Below, piece by piece: positions 52,735-61,501 of a stretch of 64,000 bases of DNA (the first letter of the stretch is position 1; every line of letters starts with the position of its first letter). This DNA is from DATHKG01 sp035489435 (lineage in GTDB: Bacteria > Bacteroidota > Bacteroidia > Chitinophagales > Chitinophagaceae): NCBI GenBank assembly GCA_035489435.1, contig DATHKG010000088.1; one strand, 5' to 3'. The notes under the pieces were generated by a model that saw only the letters and a list, made by a program, of their open reading frames with translations, was not told the DNA's origin and ran no database searches. A program made the translations under genes and the position numbers.

Positions 52735-54414
52735 ATGGCAGACAATACATATGACGCGATTGTTGTAGGTTCAGGAATCAGCGGCGGCTGGGCAGCGAAA
52801 GAACTTGCAGAAAAAGGACTGAAAGTTTTAATGCTGGAACGGGGCGAAGATATTAAACATATCAAAGACTATAAATCCGCCAATACCAATCCATGGGAAT
52901 TTCCACACAGGGGCGGCAGAACCCAGCAAATGATCAAGGATTATCCAGTTCTTAAAAGGGATTATCCGCTGAATGAAATGAACCTTAATTACTGGACAAA
53001 CGATAAGGATTGCCCATATACTGAAACAAAAAGGTTTGACTGGTACCGCGGCTATCATGTTGGTGGCAGGTCGCTTATGTGGGGGAGACAAAGTTATCGT
53101 CTCAGTGAAATGGATTTTGAAGCGAATGCAAAGGATGGTATAGCTACCGACTGGCCGATCCGATATAGTGATCTTGATAAGTGGTATAGCTATGTAGAAA
53201 AATTTGCAGGTATCAGCGGTAACCGTGATGGTCTTGCGCAATTACCCGATGGCGAATTCCAAAAGCCAATGGATCTGAACGTCGTTGAAAAAGATGCGGC
53301 AGCCAGGCTAAAAAAAGCGTTTAATGGTGAACGTTTGCTTACCATTGGCCGTGTTGCCAATATCACCCAGCCACTGCCTGGCAGAACAAACTGCCAGTAC
53401 CGGAACAAATGCTGGCTGGGTTGTCCATTCGGAGCTTATTTTAGTACTCAATCCTCCACTTTGCCCGCCGCAGTAGCTACTGGGAATCTTACACTCCGTC
53501 CCTGGTCTATTGTTACAAAGGTGCTGTATGATAAAGATGCTAAAAAAGCAACAGGGGTTGAGGTGCTTGATGCTGAAACCAACAAAACAATTGAATATAA
53601 ATCTAAGATCGTATTTCTATGTGCATCAGCTGTGAATTCGACCTGGGTACTTTTTAATTCTGCAACGGATATCTGGCCCGGCGGACTTGGAAGCAGCAGT
53701 GGTGAACTTGGTCATAATCTAATGGACCACCACTTCCGTGTACACTCTTCTGGTACCATGCCTGGCTTTGATGATAAATATTATTATGGCCGTAGACCAA
53801 CAGGATTCTATATTCCACGTTTCAGAAATCTTGGTTCGGAGAAAAGAGATTATATCCGTGGTTTTGGTTACCAGGGTGCGGCAAGCCGTTCAGGCTGGAG
53901 CCGTAATGTCGCAGAATTAGGTATTGGAGCCAATCTGAAAGAAACACTTTCGGAACCAGGGCCATGGATTCTTGGTATGACCGCGTTCGGGGAAACATTA
54001 CCATATCACGAAAATAAAATCAGCCTCGATAAAAATACGAAAGACAAATGGGGACTACCGGTCATTGCCTTTGACGCCGAAATCAAAGACAATGAAAAGA
54101 AAATGCGGATCGATATGCTCCAGGATGGCAAGGATATGCTGGCTGCGATGGGCGCAACCGATATCAACGGGGTTGATGGTGAATACGCACTCGGTATGGG
54201 TATTCATGAAATGGGTACTGCGCGTATGGGAACCAGTCCCAAAAATTCAGTTCTCAACAAACACAACCAGGTTTGGGATTGCACAAATGTATTCGTAACT
54301 GATGGCGCCTGTATGACATCTGCTGCCTGCCAGAATCCATCGTTGACTTATATGGCGCTCACTGCACGCGCAGCGGAATATGCAGTTCAGGAACTGAAAA
54401 AAGGAAATATCTGA
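52735..54414 (+). CDS. GMC family oxidoreductase (glucose/glucoside 3-dehydrogenase type)
   Basis: This 559-residue FAD enzyme has the ADP-binding motif VVGSGISGGWAAKELAEKG (residues 10-28), a Cys-rich insert CQYRNKCWLGCPFGAY, and C-terminal active-site regions HEMGTARMG and CQNPSLTYM. It lacks its own signal peptide, while its partner (54437) has a TAT signal, so it is probably exported bound to that subunit. It would oxidise sugar C3 hydroxyls with electrons passed to cytochrome c. Confidence 0.9.
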   Translation: MADNTYDAIVVGSGISGGWAAKELAEKGLKVLMLERGEDIKHIKDYKSANTNPWEFPHRGGRTQQMIKDYPVLKRDYPLNEMNLNYWTNDKDCPYTETKRFDWYRGYHVGGRSLMWGRQSYRLSEMDFEANAKDGIATDWPIRYSDLDKWYSYVEKFAGISGNRDGLAQLPDGEFQKPMDLNVVEKDAAARLKKAFNGERLLTIGRVANITQPLPGRTNCQYRNKCWLGCPFGAYFSTQSSTLPAAVATGNLTLRPWSIVTKVLYDKDAKKATGVEVLDAETNKTIEYKSKIVFLCASAVNSTWVLFNSATDIWPGGLGSSSGELGHNLMDHHFRVHSSGTMPGFDDKYYYGRRPTGFYIPRFRNLGSEKRDYIRGFGYQGAASRSGWSRNVAELGIGANLKETLSEPGPWILGMTAFGETLPYHENKISLDKNTKDKWGLPVIAFDAEIKDNEKKMRIDMLQDGKDMLAAMGATDINGVDGEYALGMGIHEMGTARMGTSPKNSVLNKHNQVWDCTNVFVTDGACMTSAACQNPSLTYMALTARAAEYAVQELKKGNI

Positions 54415-54436
54415 TCACCAAAGAAAAAAACACTGT

Positions 54437-55012
54437 ATGAACAGACGTGATGCGCTTTCAAGAGTCGCTCTATTGTTGGGCGGAACTATTATAGGAGGAA
54501 CTCTTTTTCTCGAGGGTTGTAAACCCGGCGATAAAAAATATGGTACCGCTGAAACTTTTACACCGGATGATATCGCTTATCTCGATGAAATTTCTGAAAC
54601 AATCATTCCAACAACCAATACCCCGGGTGCAAAGGCAGCGAAGGTTGGTACGTTTATGACGGTCATGGTGAACGATTGCTATGATGAGAAAGATCAGAAG
54701 ATTTTCAAAGAAGGGATGGGTAAACTGAATGCTGCCAGCGATAAAAAATTCAATAGCGGATTCATGGACATCGCTCCTGCACAACGCACCGAATTATTGA
54801 CCGAAATTGATAAGGAGCAAAATGCATATAACAAATCCAAAAAGAAAGAAGACCCTAATCACTATTTCAGAATGTTGAAAGAACTGACGCTGATCGGGTA
54901 CTTCACATCAGAAGTAGGTGCAACACAGGCATTGAGATATCTGCCGGTACCTGGCCGTTATGATGGAGACGTACCTTATAAGAAAGGCGATAAGGCCTGG
55001 GCCACATCTTAA
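54437..55012 (+). CDS. Gluconate 2-dehydrogenase subunit 3 family protein
   Basis: A 191-residue small subunit with TAT-lipoprotein signal (MNRRDALSRVALLLGGTII, then FLEGC). The mature part shows family blocks DIAYLDEISETIIPTT, KAAKVGTFM and GYFTSEVGATQALRYLPVPG. It chaperones and exports the GMC subunit encoded 22 bases upstream. A terminator follows at 55044. Confidence 0.9.
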   Translation: MNRRDALSRVALLLGGTIIGGTLFLEGCKPGDKKYGTAETFTPDDIAYLDEISETIIPTTNTPGAKAAKVGTFMTVMVNDCYDEKDQKIFKEGMGKLNAASDKKFNSGFMDIAPAQRTELLTEIDKEQNAYNKSKKKEDPNHYFRMLKELTLIGYFTSEVGATQALRYLPVPGRYDGDVPYKKGDKAWATS

Positions 55013-55043
55013 TATCAGTCAAATATTATTCATCCTTTTTATT

Positions 55044-55084
55044 GATGGTCTGTTCGGAGCAATCCGGCGGGCCATCTTTTTTTT
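55044..55084 (+). terminator. Terminator after the subunit 3 gene
   Basis: GATGGTC (55044-55050) pairs with GGCCATC (55070-55076, one G-T pair), followed by T8. Confidence 0.8.
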
Positions 55085-55111
55085 AAATATCTTTAGTACA
55101 AAAGTTCCGAC

Positions 55112-55534
55112 ATGAAATTATTATCAATCGTATTTGCCATGTTTATCTCTGTGATTGTTTCCGCTCAATCAGGTGATGAAGCTGCCATCAGGAAGATACT
55201 TAAGGAACAGACTGAATCATGGAACCAGGGAAATATCGAGGAGTTTATGAAGGGATACTGGAAGAACGATTCACTGATGTTTATCGGATCAAACGGCATC
55301 ACTTATGGTTTTCAGAACACGCTTAATAATTACAGGAAAAATTATAACAGCCCGGACAAGATGGGTACACTGAGTTTTAAATTGCTTAAGTTACAGCAAT
55401 TATCTCCGGAATATTATTTTGTAGTAGGCAAATGGGCCCTGACAAGGAAGGCGGGAAATGTTGGCGGGCACTATGACCTTATCTTCAGAAAAATAAATGG
55501 TACCTGGGTTATCATATCTGACCATAGCAGTTAA
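55112..55534 (+). CDS. Exported NTF2-like (SnoaL/DUF4440) protein
   Basis: A 140-residue protein with signal peptide (MKLLSIVFAMFISVIVSAQ) and one NTF2-like domain: IRKILKEQTESWNQGNIEEFMKGYWKND (core WNQGNIEEFMKGYW), FKLLKLQQLSPEYYFVVGKW, and HYDLIFRKINGTWVIISDHSS at the end. Function of this subgroup is open; it may bind a small ligand. A near-consensus -7 box (TATCTTTA) lies about 20 bases upstream. Confidence 0.8.
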   Translation: MKLLSIVFAMFISVIVSAQSGDEAAIRKILKEQTESWNQGNIEEFMKGYWKNDSLMFIGSNGITYGFQNTLNNYRKNYNSPDKMGTLSFKLLKLQQLSPEYYFVVGKWALTRKAGNVGGHYDLIFRKINGTWVIISDHSS

Positions 55535-55552
55535 ACTTCCCACTAAAAAAAT

Positions 55553-55819
55553 TCAAGCCCTTTCATGCCTGTTTGCTTCATTTTCATTCACAGTCAAATC
55601 TGTGTTCTTCGGCCACCAGGTTCTTATCAAATAGCGGATCAATAGACCGATACTTAGCACAAACCACAGATAGAAGATAATGTTACCTGTTGATGGAACA
55701 TCTTCAAACAACAAAAGGCCTAAATAGATACCAAGAGTCATATTTATAAACAGCCATAACAACCCTGCCGTTAAAGATCGTACAACACGCAACAGGAACT
55801 GTTTTGCATCTTCTTCCAT
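55553..55819 (-). CDS. Small membrane protein, 88 residues
   Basis: Two hydrophobic segments (SLTAGLLWLFINMTLGIYLG and IIFYLWFVLSIGLLIRYLI) with a charged N- and C-terminus. It begins 19 bases after the GH25 stop, so the two form an operon. No family is recognised. TTG at 55825 would overlap a -7-like box, so ATG at 55819 is chosen. Confidence 0.6.
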   Translation of the reverse strand: MEEDAKQFLLRVVRSLTAGLLWLFINMTLGIYLGLLLFEDVPSTGNIIFYLWFVLSIGLLIRYLIRTWWPKNTDLTVNENEANRHERA

Positions 55820-55838
55820 TACCAAATTTACTGTTATC

Positions 55839-56612
55839 TTACTTCACCAGCAACTCGCGGAATGCGGCTGAATCACCACTGAAAACATTGAAATCCACTT
55901 TATGAAATATGCCATTGACCCTGCCTTGCTCGCTGTGTTGCCAGAATATCCAGGATCGGTGGATACGAGGTCTCTCTTTTTGAAGATAATGGGCAACCCA
56001 TAGAGGATATTCATCAAACTCGTCTTTCAGGTATTGTTTGTAGAAATCAACATTCGTATAAATTATCGGCCGCACACCATAATAGTTCTCAATAACCACC
56101 AGCCATTCTTTAACACGTTCCCTGATTTTTATACCCGGAACTCCAAATGTTTTTTCGACATCCAGCACGGGTGGAAGGTCGCCGGTACTGAGATCCACTG
56201 TTGAAATAAAGTTTTCAGCCTGGAGTTTCCCGCTTTTCGAAGCCAGGAAAAAGTGATAGGCACCCCTCGTAACCCCGGCATCTTTGGTGCGACGCCAGTT
56301 CTGCCGGAACCTCGGATCCCGGTTGCCAATCCCTTCAGTTGCCTTAATAAATCCAAAGCCAATTTTGATATTATTTACTTCCATATCCCGGACGCTCTCC
56401 CAATCTATCACCTGTTGGTACTTAGAAACATCAATGCCATGAATTGTATAATTTATAGGCATGTCAATCCCAAATGCCTCGTACATCACAAAATGGGCTT
56501 TGCGACCCAACCACCATTCCCTAAGGGTAAATATGATCATGATGGCAATGCCGGCCACAATAATTCCGGTAAATATTTTCCAGCCGCGGTTCCCGCCCGT
56601 GTTTTTTGCCAT
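55839..56612 (-). CDS. Glycoside hydrolase family 25 lysozyme, membrane anchored
   Basis: A 257-residue protein with an N-terminal membrane anchor (WKIFTGIIVAGIAIMIIFTL) and a GH25 barrel: IHGIDVSKYQQVIDWESVRD (Asp catalytic region), FGFIKATEG, RGAYHFF, LPPVLDVEK (catalytic Asp/Glu), RPIIYTNVDFYKQYL, and FWQHSEQGRVNGI with VDFNVFSG. It cleaves peptidoglycan between N-acetylmuramic acid and N-acetylglucosamine, in the periplasm. ATG 56612 is preferred; the -7 box at 56622 would make the message almost leaderless. Confidence 0.9.
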   Translation of the reverse strand: MAKNTGGNRGWKIFTGIIVAGIAIMIIFTLREWWLGRKAHFVMYEAFGIDMPINYTIHGIDVSKYQQVIDWESVRDMEVNNIKIGFGFIKATEGIGNRDPRFRQNWRRTKDAGVTRGAYHFFLASKSGKLQAENFISTVDLSTGDLPPVLDVEKTFGVPGIKIRERVKEWLVVIENYYGVRPIIYTNVDFYKQYLKDEFDEYPLWVAHYLQKERPRIHRSWIFWQHSEQGRVNGIFHKVDFNVFSGDSAAFRELLVK

Positions 56613-56621
56613 ACTATTTCG

Positions 56622-56629
56622 CAAATATA
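56622..56629 (-). promoter_or_regulatory. -7 promoter box of the GH25 gene
   Basis: On the minus strand TATATTTG matches TAnnTTTG. Only about three bases would separate the transcript start from the ATG. Confidence 0.45.
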
Positions 56630-56758
56630 GGTCGCGCCGCCATTTATACCCGCCAGCTTCTATCAGCAAATATGGACCTATCAGCAGATGATAACCTCAA
56701 TTAAAATGTTACAGATCAAACGGATGTGGGGCGAACAACCAATTCACTTAAGCGTTAA

Positions 56759-57838
56759 ATGCCAGATAATATTGTCCTTTCCATCCCGGTGGAGTATTTT
56801 TATACCTGTATGCCGCAATTCAACTGGAACGATAGTGTGAATTTGATATCGAAGCTTACGCCGCGCCGCGCATTGAATGCAGGCAAAGTACTGGCAAGCT
56901 ATTATCTTAGTAAGATTTCCCGTCGTCCGGTACAGTGGGGCTACCCGATTTCGATATCATTTGAACCAACAACATCCTGCAATCTCCGTTGTCCTGAATG
57001 CCCAAGCGGACTCAGAGCCTTTACGAGACCTACCGGTATGCTTCAGAATGATTTTTTCAGGGATACCATCGATCAGTTATCAAAAGAACTGATGTACCTG
57101 GTATTTTATTTCCAGGGGGAACCGTATTTAAATCCTTCCTTTTTAGATATGGTTGCTTATGCGAGGGGTAAAGGGATCTATACTGCCACTTCAACAAATG
57201 CTCATTACCTGAATGATACCAACGCAAGGAAAACCGTTGAAAGCGGGCTTGACCGGTTAATCATTTCGATAGACGGCACCACACAGGATGTATACCAACA
57301 GTACCGCATCGGTGGAAAGCTGGAAAAAGTGCTCGAGGGGGCACGAAATATCGTAAAATGGAAAAAAGAGTTGAAGAGCAAAACGCCTTTTGTGTTTTTC
57401 CAGTTCCTGGTTGTTAAACCTAATGAGCACCAGGTAAATGAAATTACCAGGCTTGCTGCCGAGATTGGCGTAGATGAAGTAAGATTCAAAACGGCCCAGG
57501 TGTATGATTTTGAAAACGATCCAAATAAGTTAATCCCGACAACCCAGAAATTTAGCCGGTATAAAAAAAATGAAGAGGGAAGGTACCAGGTAAAAAATTC
57601 TCTTCAGAATCATTGCTGGAGATTATGGCATGCTACCGTAATTAGCTGGGACGGGCTGGTAGTTCCATGCTGTTTCGACAAAGATGCCCAACACCGGCTA
57701 GGCGATCTTAAAGGGAAACCTTTCAAAGAAATCTGGCATAATGATGCTTATATCGACTTTAGAACCAAAATGCTCAAAAGTCGAAAAGATATCGACATCT
57801 GCTCAAACTGCAGTGAAGGAACAAAGGTCTGGGGTTAA
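56759..57838 (+). CDS. Radical SAM/SPASM domain protein
   Basis: A 359-residue radical SAM enzyme with the canonical cluster CNLRCPECPS near residue 77, the GEPYLNPSF motif, SIDGTTQDVYQQYRIGG and a C-terminal SPASM-type cluster (Cys near 281, PCCFD near 301, CSNC near 350). SPASM enzymes often mature peptides, but this group, with CSPxx-like clusters, also includes sugar or lipid modifiers. No precursor peptide gene is evident nearby. Monocistronic, followed by a 7-bp repeat. Confidence 0.85.
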   Translation: MPDNIVLSIPVEYFYTCMPQFNWNDSVNLISKLTPRRALNAGKVLASYYLSKISRRPVQWGYPISISFEPTTSCNLRCPECPSGLRAFTRPTGMLQNDFFRDTIDQLSKELMYLVFYFQGEPYLNPSFLDMVAYARGKGIYTATSTNAHYLNDTNARKTVESGLDRLIISIDGTTQDVYQQYRIGGKLEKVLEGARNIVKWKKELKSKTPFVFFQFLVVKPNEHQVNEITRLAAEIGVDEVRFKTAQVYDFENDPNKLIPTTQKFSRYKKNEEGRYQVKNSLQNHCWRLWHATVISWDGLVVPCCFDKDAQHRLGDLKGKPFKEIWHNDAYIDFRTKMLKSRKDIDICSNCSEGTKVWG

Positions 57839-57884
57839 CAGCTGGGACTAGCAGTGTTATTTATACATATTAATCTGTGTATTT

Positions 57885-57912
57885 CATAACTCATAACTCA
57901 TAATTCATAATT
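57885..57912. repeat. 7-bp tandem repeat, inverted orientation
   Basis: Four units: CATAACT twice, CATAATT twice. Reverse complement is the same kind of unit as at 2141-2167. Confidence 0.8.
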
Positions 57913-57935
57913 CTCTTTTGATTGTCTTATTTCAT

Positions 57936-57943
57936 TAAATTTG
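57936..57943 (+). promoter_or_regulatory. -7 promoter box of the MarR gene
   Basis: TAAATTTG matches TAnnTTTG, with TTTG at 57917-57920 as a possible -33 element. Confidence 0.5.
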
Positions 57944-57968
57944 TCATTACTATTTATTGATATTTGTA

Positions 57969-58421
57969 ATGAGTCTAGAAACGGATATACAACAAACCAG
58001 GTTTAGGAATGAGTACCAGAAAACGGTTATCAACCTGGTATACACATATAACTGGGTCAGCGAACAAAACAAAAAATTCTTCGAAAGAGAGGACATTACC
58101 TCTCAACAATTTAATATTCTCCGTATTCTCCGGGGTGCAGGCAAGCCTTTATCAACCCTCCAGATAAGGCAGAGGATGCTTGATAAAATGAGCGACACCA
58201 GCCGCATCGTGGACCGCCTCGTCAAAAAAGGACTGGTCAAAAAAGTGGTTTGTAAGAGTGATCGCCGCCTTGTAGATGTTTCTATTTCTGAACAGGGGCT
58301 GGAACTACTGGAAAAGCTTGACCTGTCCAGCGATGAGATGGATTCTGTTCTCAATAAACTCTCCATTAATGAAGCAGAGATGCTAAATGGATTACTTGAC
58401 AAAATCAGGAGCGCAGATTAA
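57969..58421 (+). CDS. MarR family transcriptional regulator
   Basis: A 150-residue winged-helix regulator: helical dimerisation N-terminus, HTH in LSTLQIRQRMLDKMSDTSRIVDRLVKKGLV (core DKMSDTSRIVDRL) and the wing CKSDRRLVDVSISEQG with the usual Asp-Arg-Arg. Targets are unknown; it is upstream of the GHL10 gene, with its own promoter between. The ATG at 57969 is chosen; a TTG at 57957 is 12 bases earlier and less likely. Confidence 0.9.
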   Translation: MSLETDIQQTRFRNEYQKTVINLVYTYNWVSEQNKKFFEREDITSQQFNILRILRGAGKPLSTLQIRQRMLDKMSDTSRIVDRLVKKGLVKKVVCKSDRRLVDVSISEQGLELLEKLDLSSDEMDSVLNKLSINEAEMLNGLLDKIRSAD

Positions 58422-58499
58422 TTGCTTATTATTCCCTTCTTCCAAAATTAAATGGGCGCTTCAACCGGCTGTTTAACAATCTCTTTCTGTTACAAGCCT

Positions 58500-58507
58500 T
58501 AATTTTG
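58500..58507 (+). promoter_or_regulatory. -7 promoter box of the GHL10 gene
   Basis: TAATTTTG matches TAnnTTTG. It is four bases upstream of an ATG at 58512, which favours the next ATG at 58527. Confidence 0.45.
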
Positions 58508-58526
58508 GCGCATGATTCGTTTACTT

Positions 58527-60020
58527 ATGAAACAGGTTATTCTGGCTCTGTACTTTATCTTATTTATCCAGGTTTGTGTACTTGCACAGCCAAAATATGA
58601 ACTAAGGGCAGCCTGGATTGCTACAGTTGACAATATCGACTGGCCCTCAAAAGGAAATTATAATACCGAAAGTCAAAAACAGGAATATATTAAACTGCTT
58701 GATATGCATCAGCGTAACGGCATGAATGCTGTTGTCGTGCAGGTCAGGCCATGTACTGATGCGTTTTATCCTTCGCCTTTCGAGCCGTGGAGCGAATGGC
58801 TGACAGGAAAACAGGGAAAGCCCCCGTATCCATATTATGATCCAATGCAGTTTATGATAGAAGAGGCTCATAAAAGAGGCATGGAGTTTCACGCATGGTG
58901 CAATCCCTACAGGGCCGAATTTAATATCGGTAAATCTTCTATTGCCCCGGATCATGTAACTAAAACACATCCGGAGTGGTTTCTTAGTTATGGAGGAAAG
59001 CGATATTTTGATCCGGGTAACAAGGAGGCACAGCAATTCACTGTGGCAGTTATCCGTGATATCGTGAGTCGATATGATGTGGACGCTATTCATTTTGACG
59101 ATTATTTCTACCCATACCGGGTGCCTGGAAAGGCATTTCCGGATGATGTGTCATTTAAAAAATATGGCAATGGAATGAGTCTTGACGAATGGAGAAGAAG
59201 CAATGTTGATTCAATAATTGTTCACCTTAATAAGGCGATCAAAGAAGAAAACCCGGATTGCCGATTTGGTATCAGCCCATTTGGTGTATGGAGAAACAGT
59301 GACAAGGATCCGGAAGGAAGTGCAACCAGGGCTGGTGTCACAAACTATGATGATCTTTATGCTGATATCCTTTTGTGGCTGAAAGAAGGTTGGATTGACT
59401 ATGTTGCTCCGCAACTTTATTGGGAGTTTGGACATAGTGCTGCACCTTACGAAGTGTTGATTGACTGGTGGAGCAAGCACACCTTTGGAAAACATTGTTA
59501 TATCGGTATCGGTATTTACCGCGCGGGAAGCAACACTGCCTGGAAAGATAAAAACCAGTTGCCAAAAATGATAAATGCGTTGAGAAGTTACCCGGAAATC
59601 CAGGGGGCGATTTATTTCAGCAGCAAATCCTTCGAGAAAAATCCAAATGGTTGGAATGATACTCTTCAAAACAATTATTACAAATACCCCGCAGTAATTC
59701 CTTCGATGAACTGGCTGGATACAATAAAGCCAATGAAGCCTATTGTTGTAAAAGTGAAGGATGAGTCCATGTCAACAGTTTTTGTGCTGGACATCAAAAA
59801 ACATATTAAAAGTAAACCGATCAAGGGATATATAATTTATAGCTTTAGTGACGATGACCAGGTTCGTGATACGGAAGATCCGCGCAATATCTTACAAATT
59901 TCCTATACCAATGCCAGCGCCTCTGTGATGTTATCTTCAGCTTCAAATAAAAATAAGATCCTCGCAGTAAGTACGTTGGACATTAATAATAATGAAAGTG
60001 AACTGGAACTTGTTCCTTGA
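58527..60020 (+). CDS. Family 10 glycosyl hydrolase-like protein (GHL10, DUF187), exported
   Basis: This 497-residue protein has a signal peptide (MKQVILALYFILFIQVCVLA) and a GHL10 TIM barrel: ELRAAWIATVDNIDWPS, MNAVVVQVRPCTDAFYPS, EFHAWCNPYRAEF, DAIHFDDYFYPY, and WIDYVAPQLYWEFGHS. A C-terminal beta domain (about 415-495) follows. Such enzymes are thought to act on peptidoglycan (de-N-acylated glucosaminidases). ATG at 58527 is preferred over 58512 because of the promoter box. It follows a MarR gene. Confidence 0.88.
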   Translation: MKQVILALYFILFIQVCVLAQPKYELRAAWIATVDNIDWPSKGNYNTESQKQEYIKLLDMHQRNGMNAVVVQVRPCTDAFYPSPFEPWSEWLTGKQGKPPYPYYDPMQFMIEEAHKRGMEFHAWCNPYRAEFNIGKSSIAPDHVTKTHPEWFLSYGGKRYFDPGNKEAQQFTVAVIRDIVSRYDVDAIHFDDYFYPYRVPGKAFPDDVSFKKYGNGMSLDEWRRSNVDSIIVHLNKAIKEENPDCRFGISPFGVWRNSDKDPEGSATRAGVTNYDDLYADILLWLKEGWIDYVAPQLYWEFGHSAAPYEVLIDWWSKHTFGKHCYIGIGIYRAGSNTAWKDKNQLPKMINALRSYPEIQGAIYFSSKSFEKNPNGWNDTLQNNYYKYPAVIPSMNWLDTIKPMKPIVVKVKDESMSTVFVLDIKKHIKSKPIKGYIIYSFSDDDQVRDTEDPRNILQISYTNASASVMLSSASNKNKILAVSTLDINNNESELELVP

Positions 60021-60340
60021 AATGGTCGGAATAAAAATGATCATAATTTTAGTATAAAAACATTTTCTCAAAGAGTTAATAATCGTTTCATCTAAACTTA
60101 ACTGTTTGAGTTTTGTTTTTATGGATTCAGGACCGAACTTCGATGGCGATGGCGGGCAGGTTAAACAAGTTTCAGGGTTAAAGAATTATTGCGTGTTACT
60201 GACGCATAAAAAAGGGATTAGCACTATGTCCCTGTAACTGAAGAAAAGTGAAGCAATTTTGATGGCATAAATTTTTAATAACCGTGTTGTTAATAATTAT
60301 GTTCTCATTTAATTAGTCTAATAATTTATAAGTGTCAATC
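60021..60340. other. Intergenic stretch before the AhpD-like gene
   Basis: About 320 bases. A 38-codon ATG frame at 60121-60237 (MDSGPNFDGDGGQVKQ...) is the only candidate ORF and has little support. A short hairpin (AGGGA/TCCCT around 60215-60235) lies in the same area. Confidence 0.4.
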
Positions 60341-60931
60341 ATGTTGGAATTAACAAAAACAGCCGACAGTGCTGCGGATTTTTTAAAAGAGATTGGAATA
60401 GCCGAGAATCATCTTAATGATAACCTGCGATTACTGGCCCAGACGAACAGCCGTTATCTGAGGGATTTAAAGAATAATGTTACGCATGCTTTGCAGGCGG
60501 TGACGCTCGTAAAAAAGGAAGCTTATTTGCTTGCACTGGCAGTAGCAATAAATGAAAAAAACGCCGTTCTGGGCAAGCTGTTTTCGGAAAATGCAAAAAC
60601 TGAAGGAGCTACCGATGAAGAGCTTGCTGAGATATTAAGTTGTACCAGCCTGTTAAGCGCAAATAATGTTTACTACAGGTTTAAACATTTCATGAAAGAC
60701 GAGTACTATACTAATGCACAGGCTGGAATCAGGATGAACATAATGTCTAACCCGGTACTTGGGAAAGAGTTTTTTGAATTAACCAGCCTTGTGGTGAGCG
60801 CCATCAATGGATGCGAGCTATGCGTTACATCTCATGAAAAAGCATTGTTGGGGCATGGCACAAATAAACAGCGGATTCACGACGCGGTTAGGCTAGGTTC
60901 AGTTGTACGGAGCTTAAGTTTGGTGTTGTAA
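60341..60931 (+). CDS. AhpD-like carboxymuconolactone decarboxylase family protein
   Basis: A 196-residue all-helical protein with the AhpD-type active site ELTSLVVSAINGCELCVTSH (C-x2-C-x3-H preceded by Glu). AhpD peroxidases partner with AhpC in peroxide defence, but no ahpC is near. The ATG at 60341 is preferred to the GTG at 60332, three codons earlier. A strong bidirectional terminator follows at 60962. Confidence 0.82.
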   Translation: MLELTKTADSAADFLKEIGIAENHLNDNLRLLAQTNSRYLRDLKNNVTHALQAVTLVKKEAYLLALAVAINEKNAVLGKLFSENAKTEGATDEELAEILSCTSLLSANNVYYRFKHFMKDEYYTNAQAGIRMNIMSNPVLGKEFFELTSLVVSAINGCELCVTSHEKALLGHGTNKQRIHDAVRLGSVVRSLSLVL

Positions 60932-60961
60932 AGAAATTCAACCAGAACAATCAGTTGTATA

Positions 60962-60993
60962 AAAAAAGCCGGTTTTCACGAACCGGCTTTTTT
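60962..60993. terminator. Bidirectional terminator, AhpD-like vs unknown gene
   Basis: A 13-base perfect stem (60962-60974 with 60981-60993, core GCCGGTT/AACCGGC) flanked by A-run and T-run, between converging genes. Confidence 0.9.
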
Positions 60994-61026
60994 AGATCAA
61001 TATTTTTTAGACCAAAATTAACATAG

Positions 61027-61401
61027 CTAATATTTCTGTTCAAGTATATTACACTGTTCAAGTGAACCCAGCCTGAATCTCAATGGAAGTTTTACAGATT
61101 TTTCTATCTGCATTTCCTTTTTGCAGAAGAATCCGAATCCTTTGACATAGAGATCTTTTTGAAGTCCGGCGATGATAGGCGTTGCCTGCGTTCCTCCGAT
61201 ACTGAACCGGGGTATTGAGCCGGCTGCGGAAAACTGAGTTCCATTCGACGCAATGGTAAAAAATGTCAACCTGGAAGGTTTATTTTTTATTGTGTCTGTT
61301 TGCCTGGGGATCCGCTGAAATGCAGGCTGCTGGCCATACAAAACCCCGCAAACCAGCGTTAATATTAAAACAACAATATTTTTACGATATCCTTTATACA
61401 C
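61027..61401 (-). CDS. Exported protein of unknown function, 124 residues
   Basis: Starts at GTG 61401 with a signal-like hydrophobic segment (YRKNIVVLILTLVCGVLYGQ) and a mature part with several Phe, Gly and Cys, ending near LEQCNILEQKY. Converges on the AhpD-like gene at a shared terminator, supporting a real transcript. No family is recognised. Confidence 0.55.
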   Translation of the reverse strand: MYKGYRKNIVVLILTLVCGVLYGQQPAFQRIPRQTDTIKNKPSRLTFFTIASNGTQFSAAGSIPRFSIGGTQATPIIAGLQKDLYVKGFGFFCKKEMQIEKSVKLPLRFRLGSLEQCNILEQKY

Positions 61402-61501
61402 CTTACGGTAAATGTACGTAAATTTACGGCTTGATTTTTGTGGCAGGCGCGGATTTTTATTATTTAACCTAAATAGATAAGGGGCTAACTCCCTGGACGA
61501 G

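Noticed and set aside
60121..60237. 38-codon ORF before the AhpD-like gene
   Set aside because: Too short, no start signal or conservation evidence; kept only as a note.
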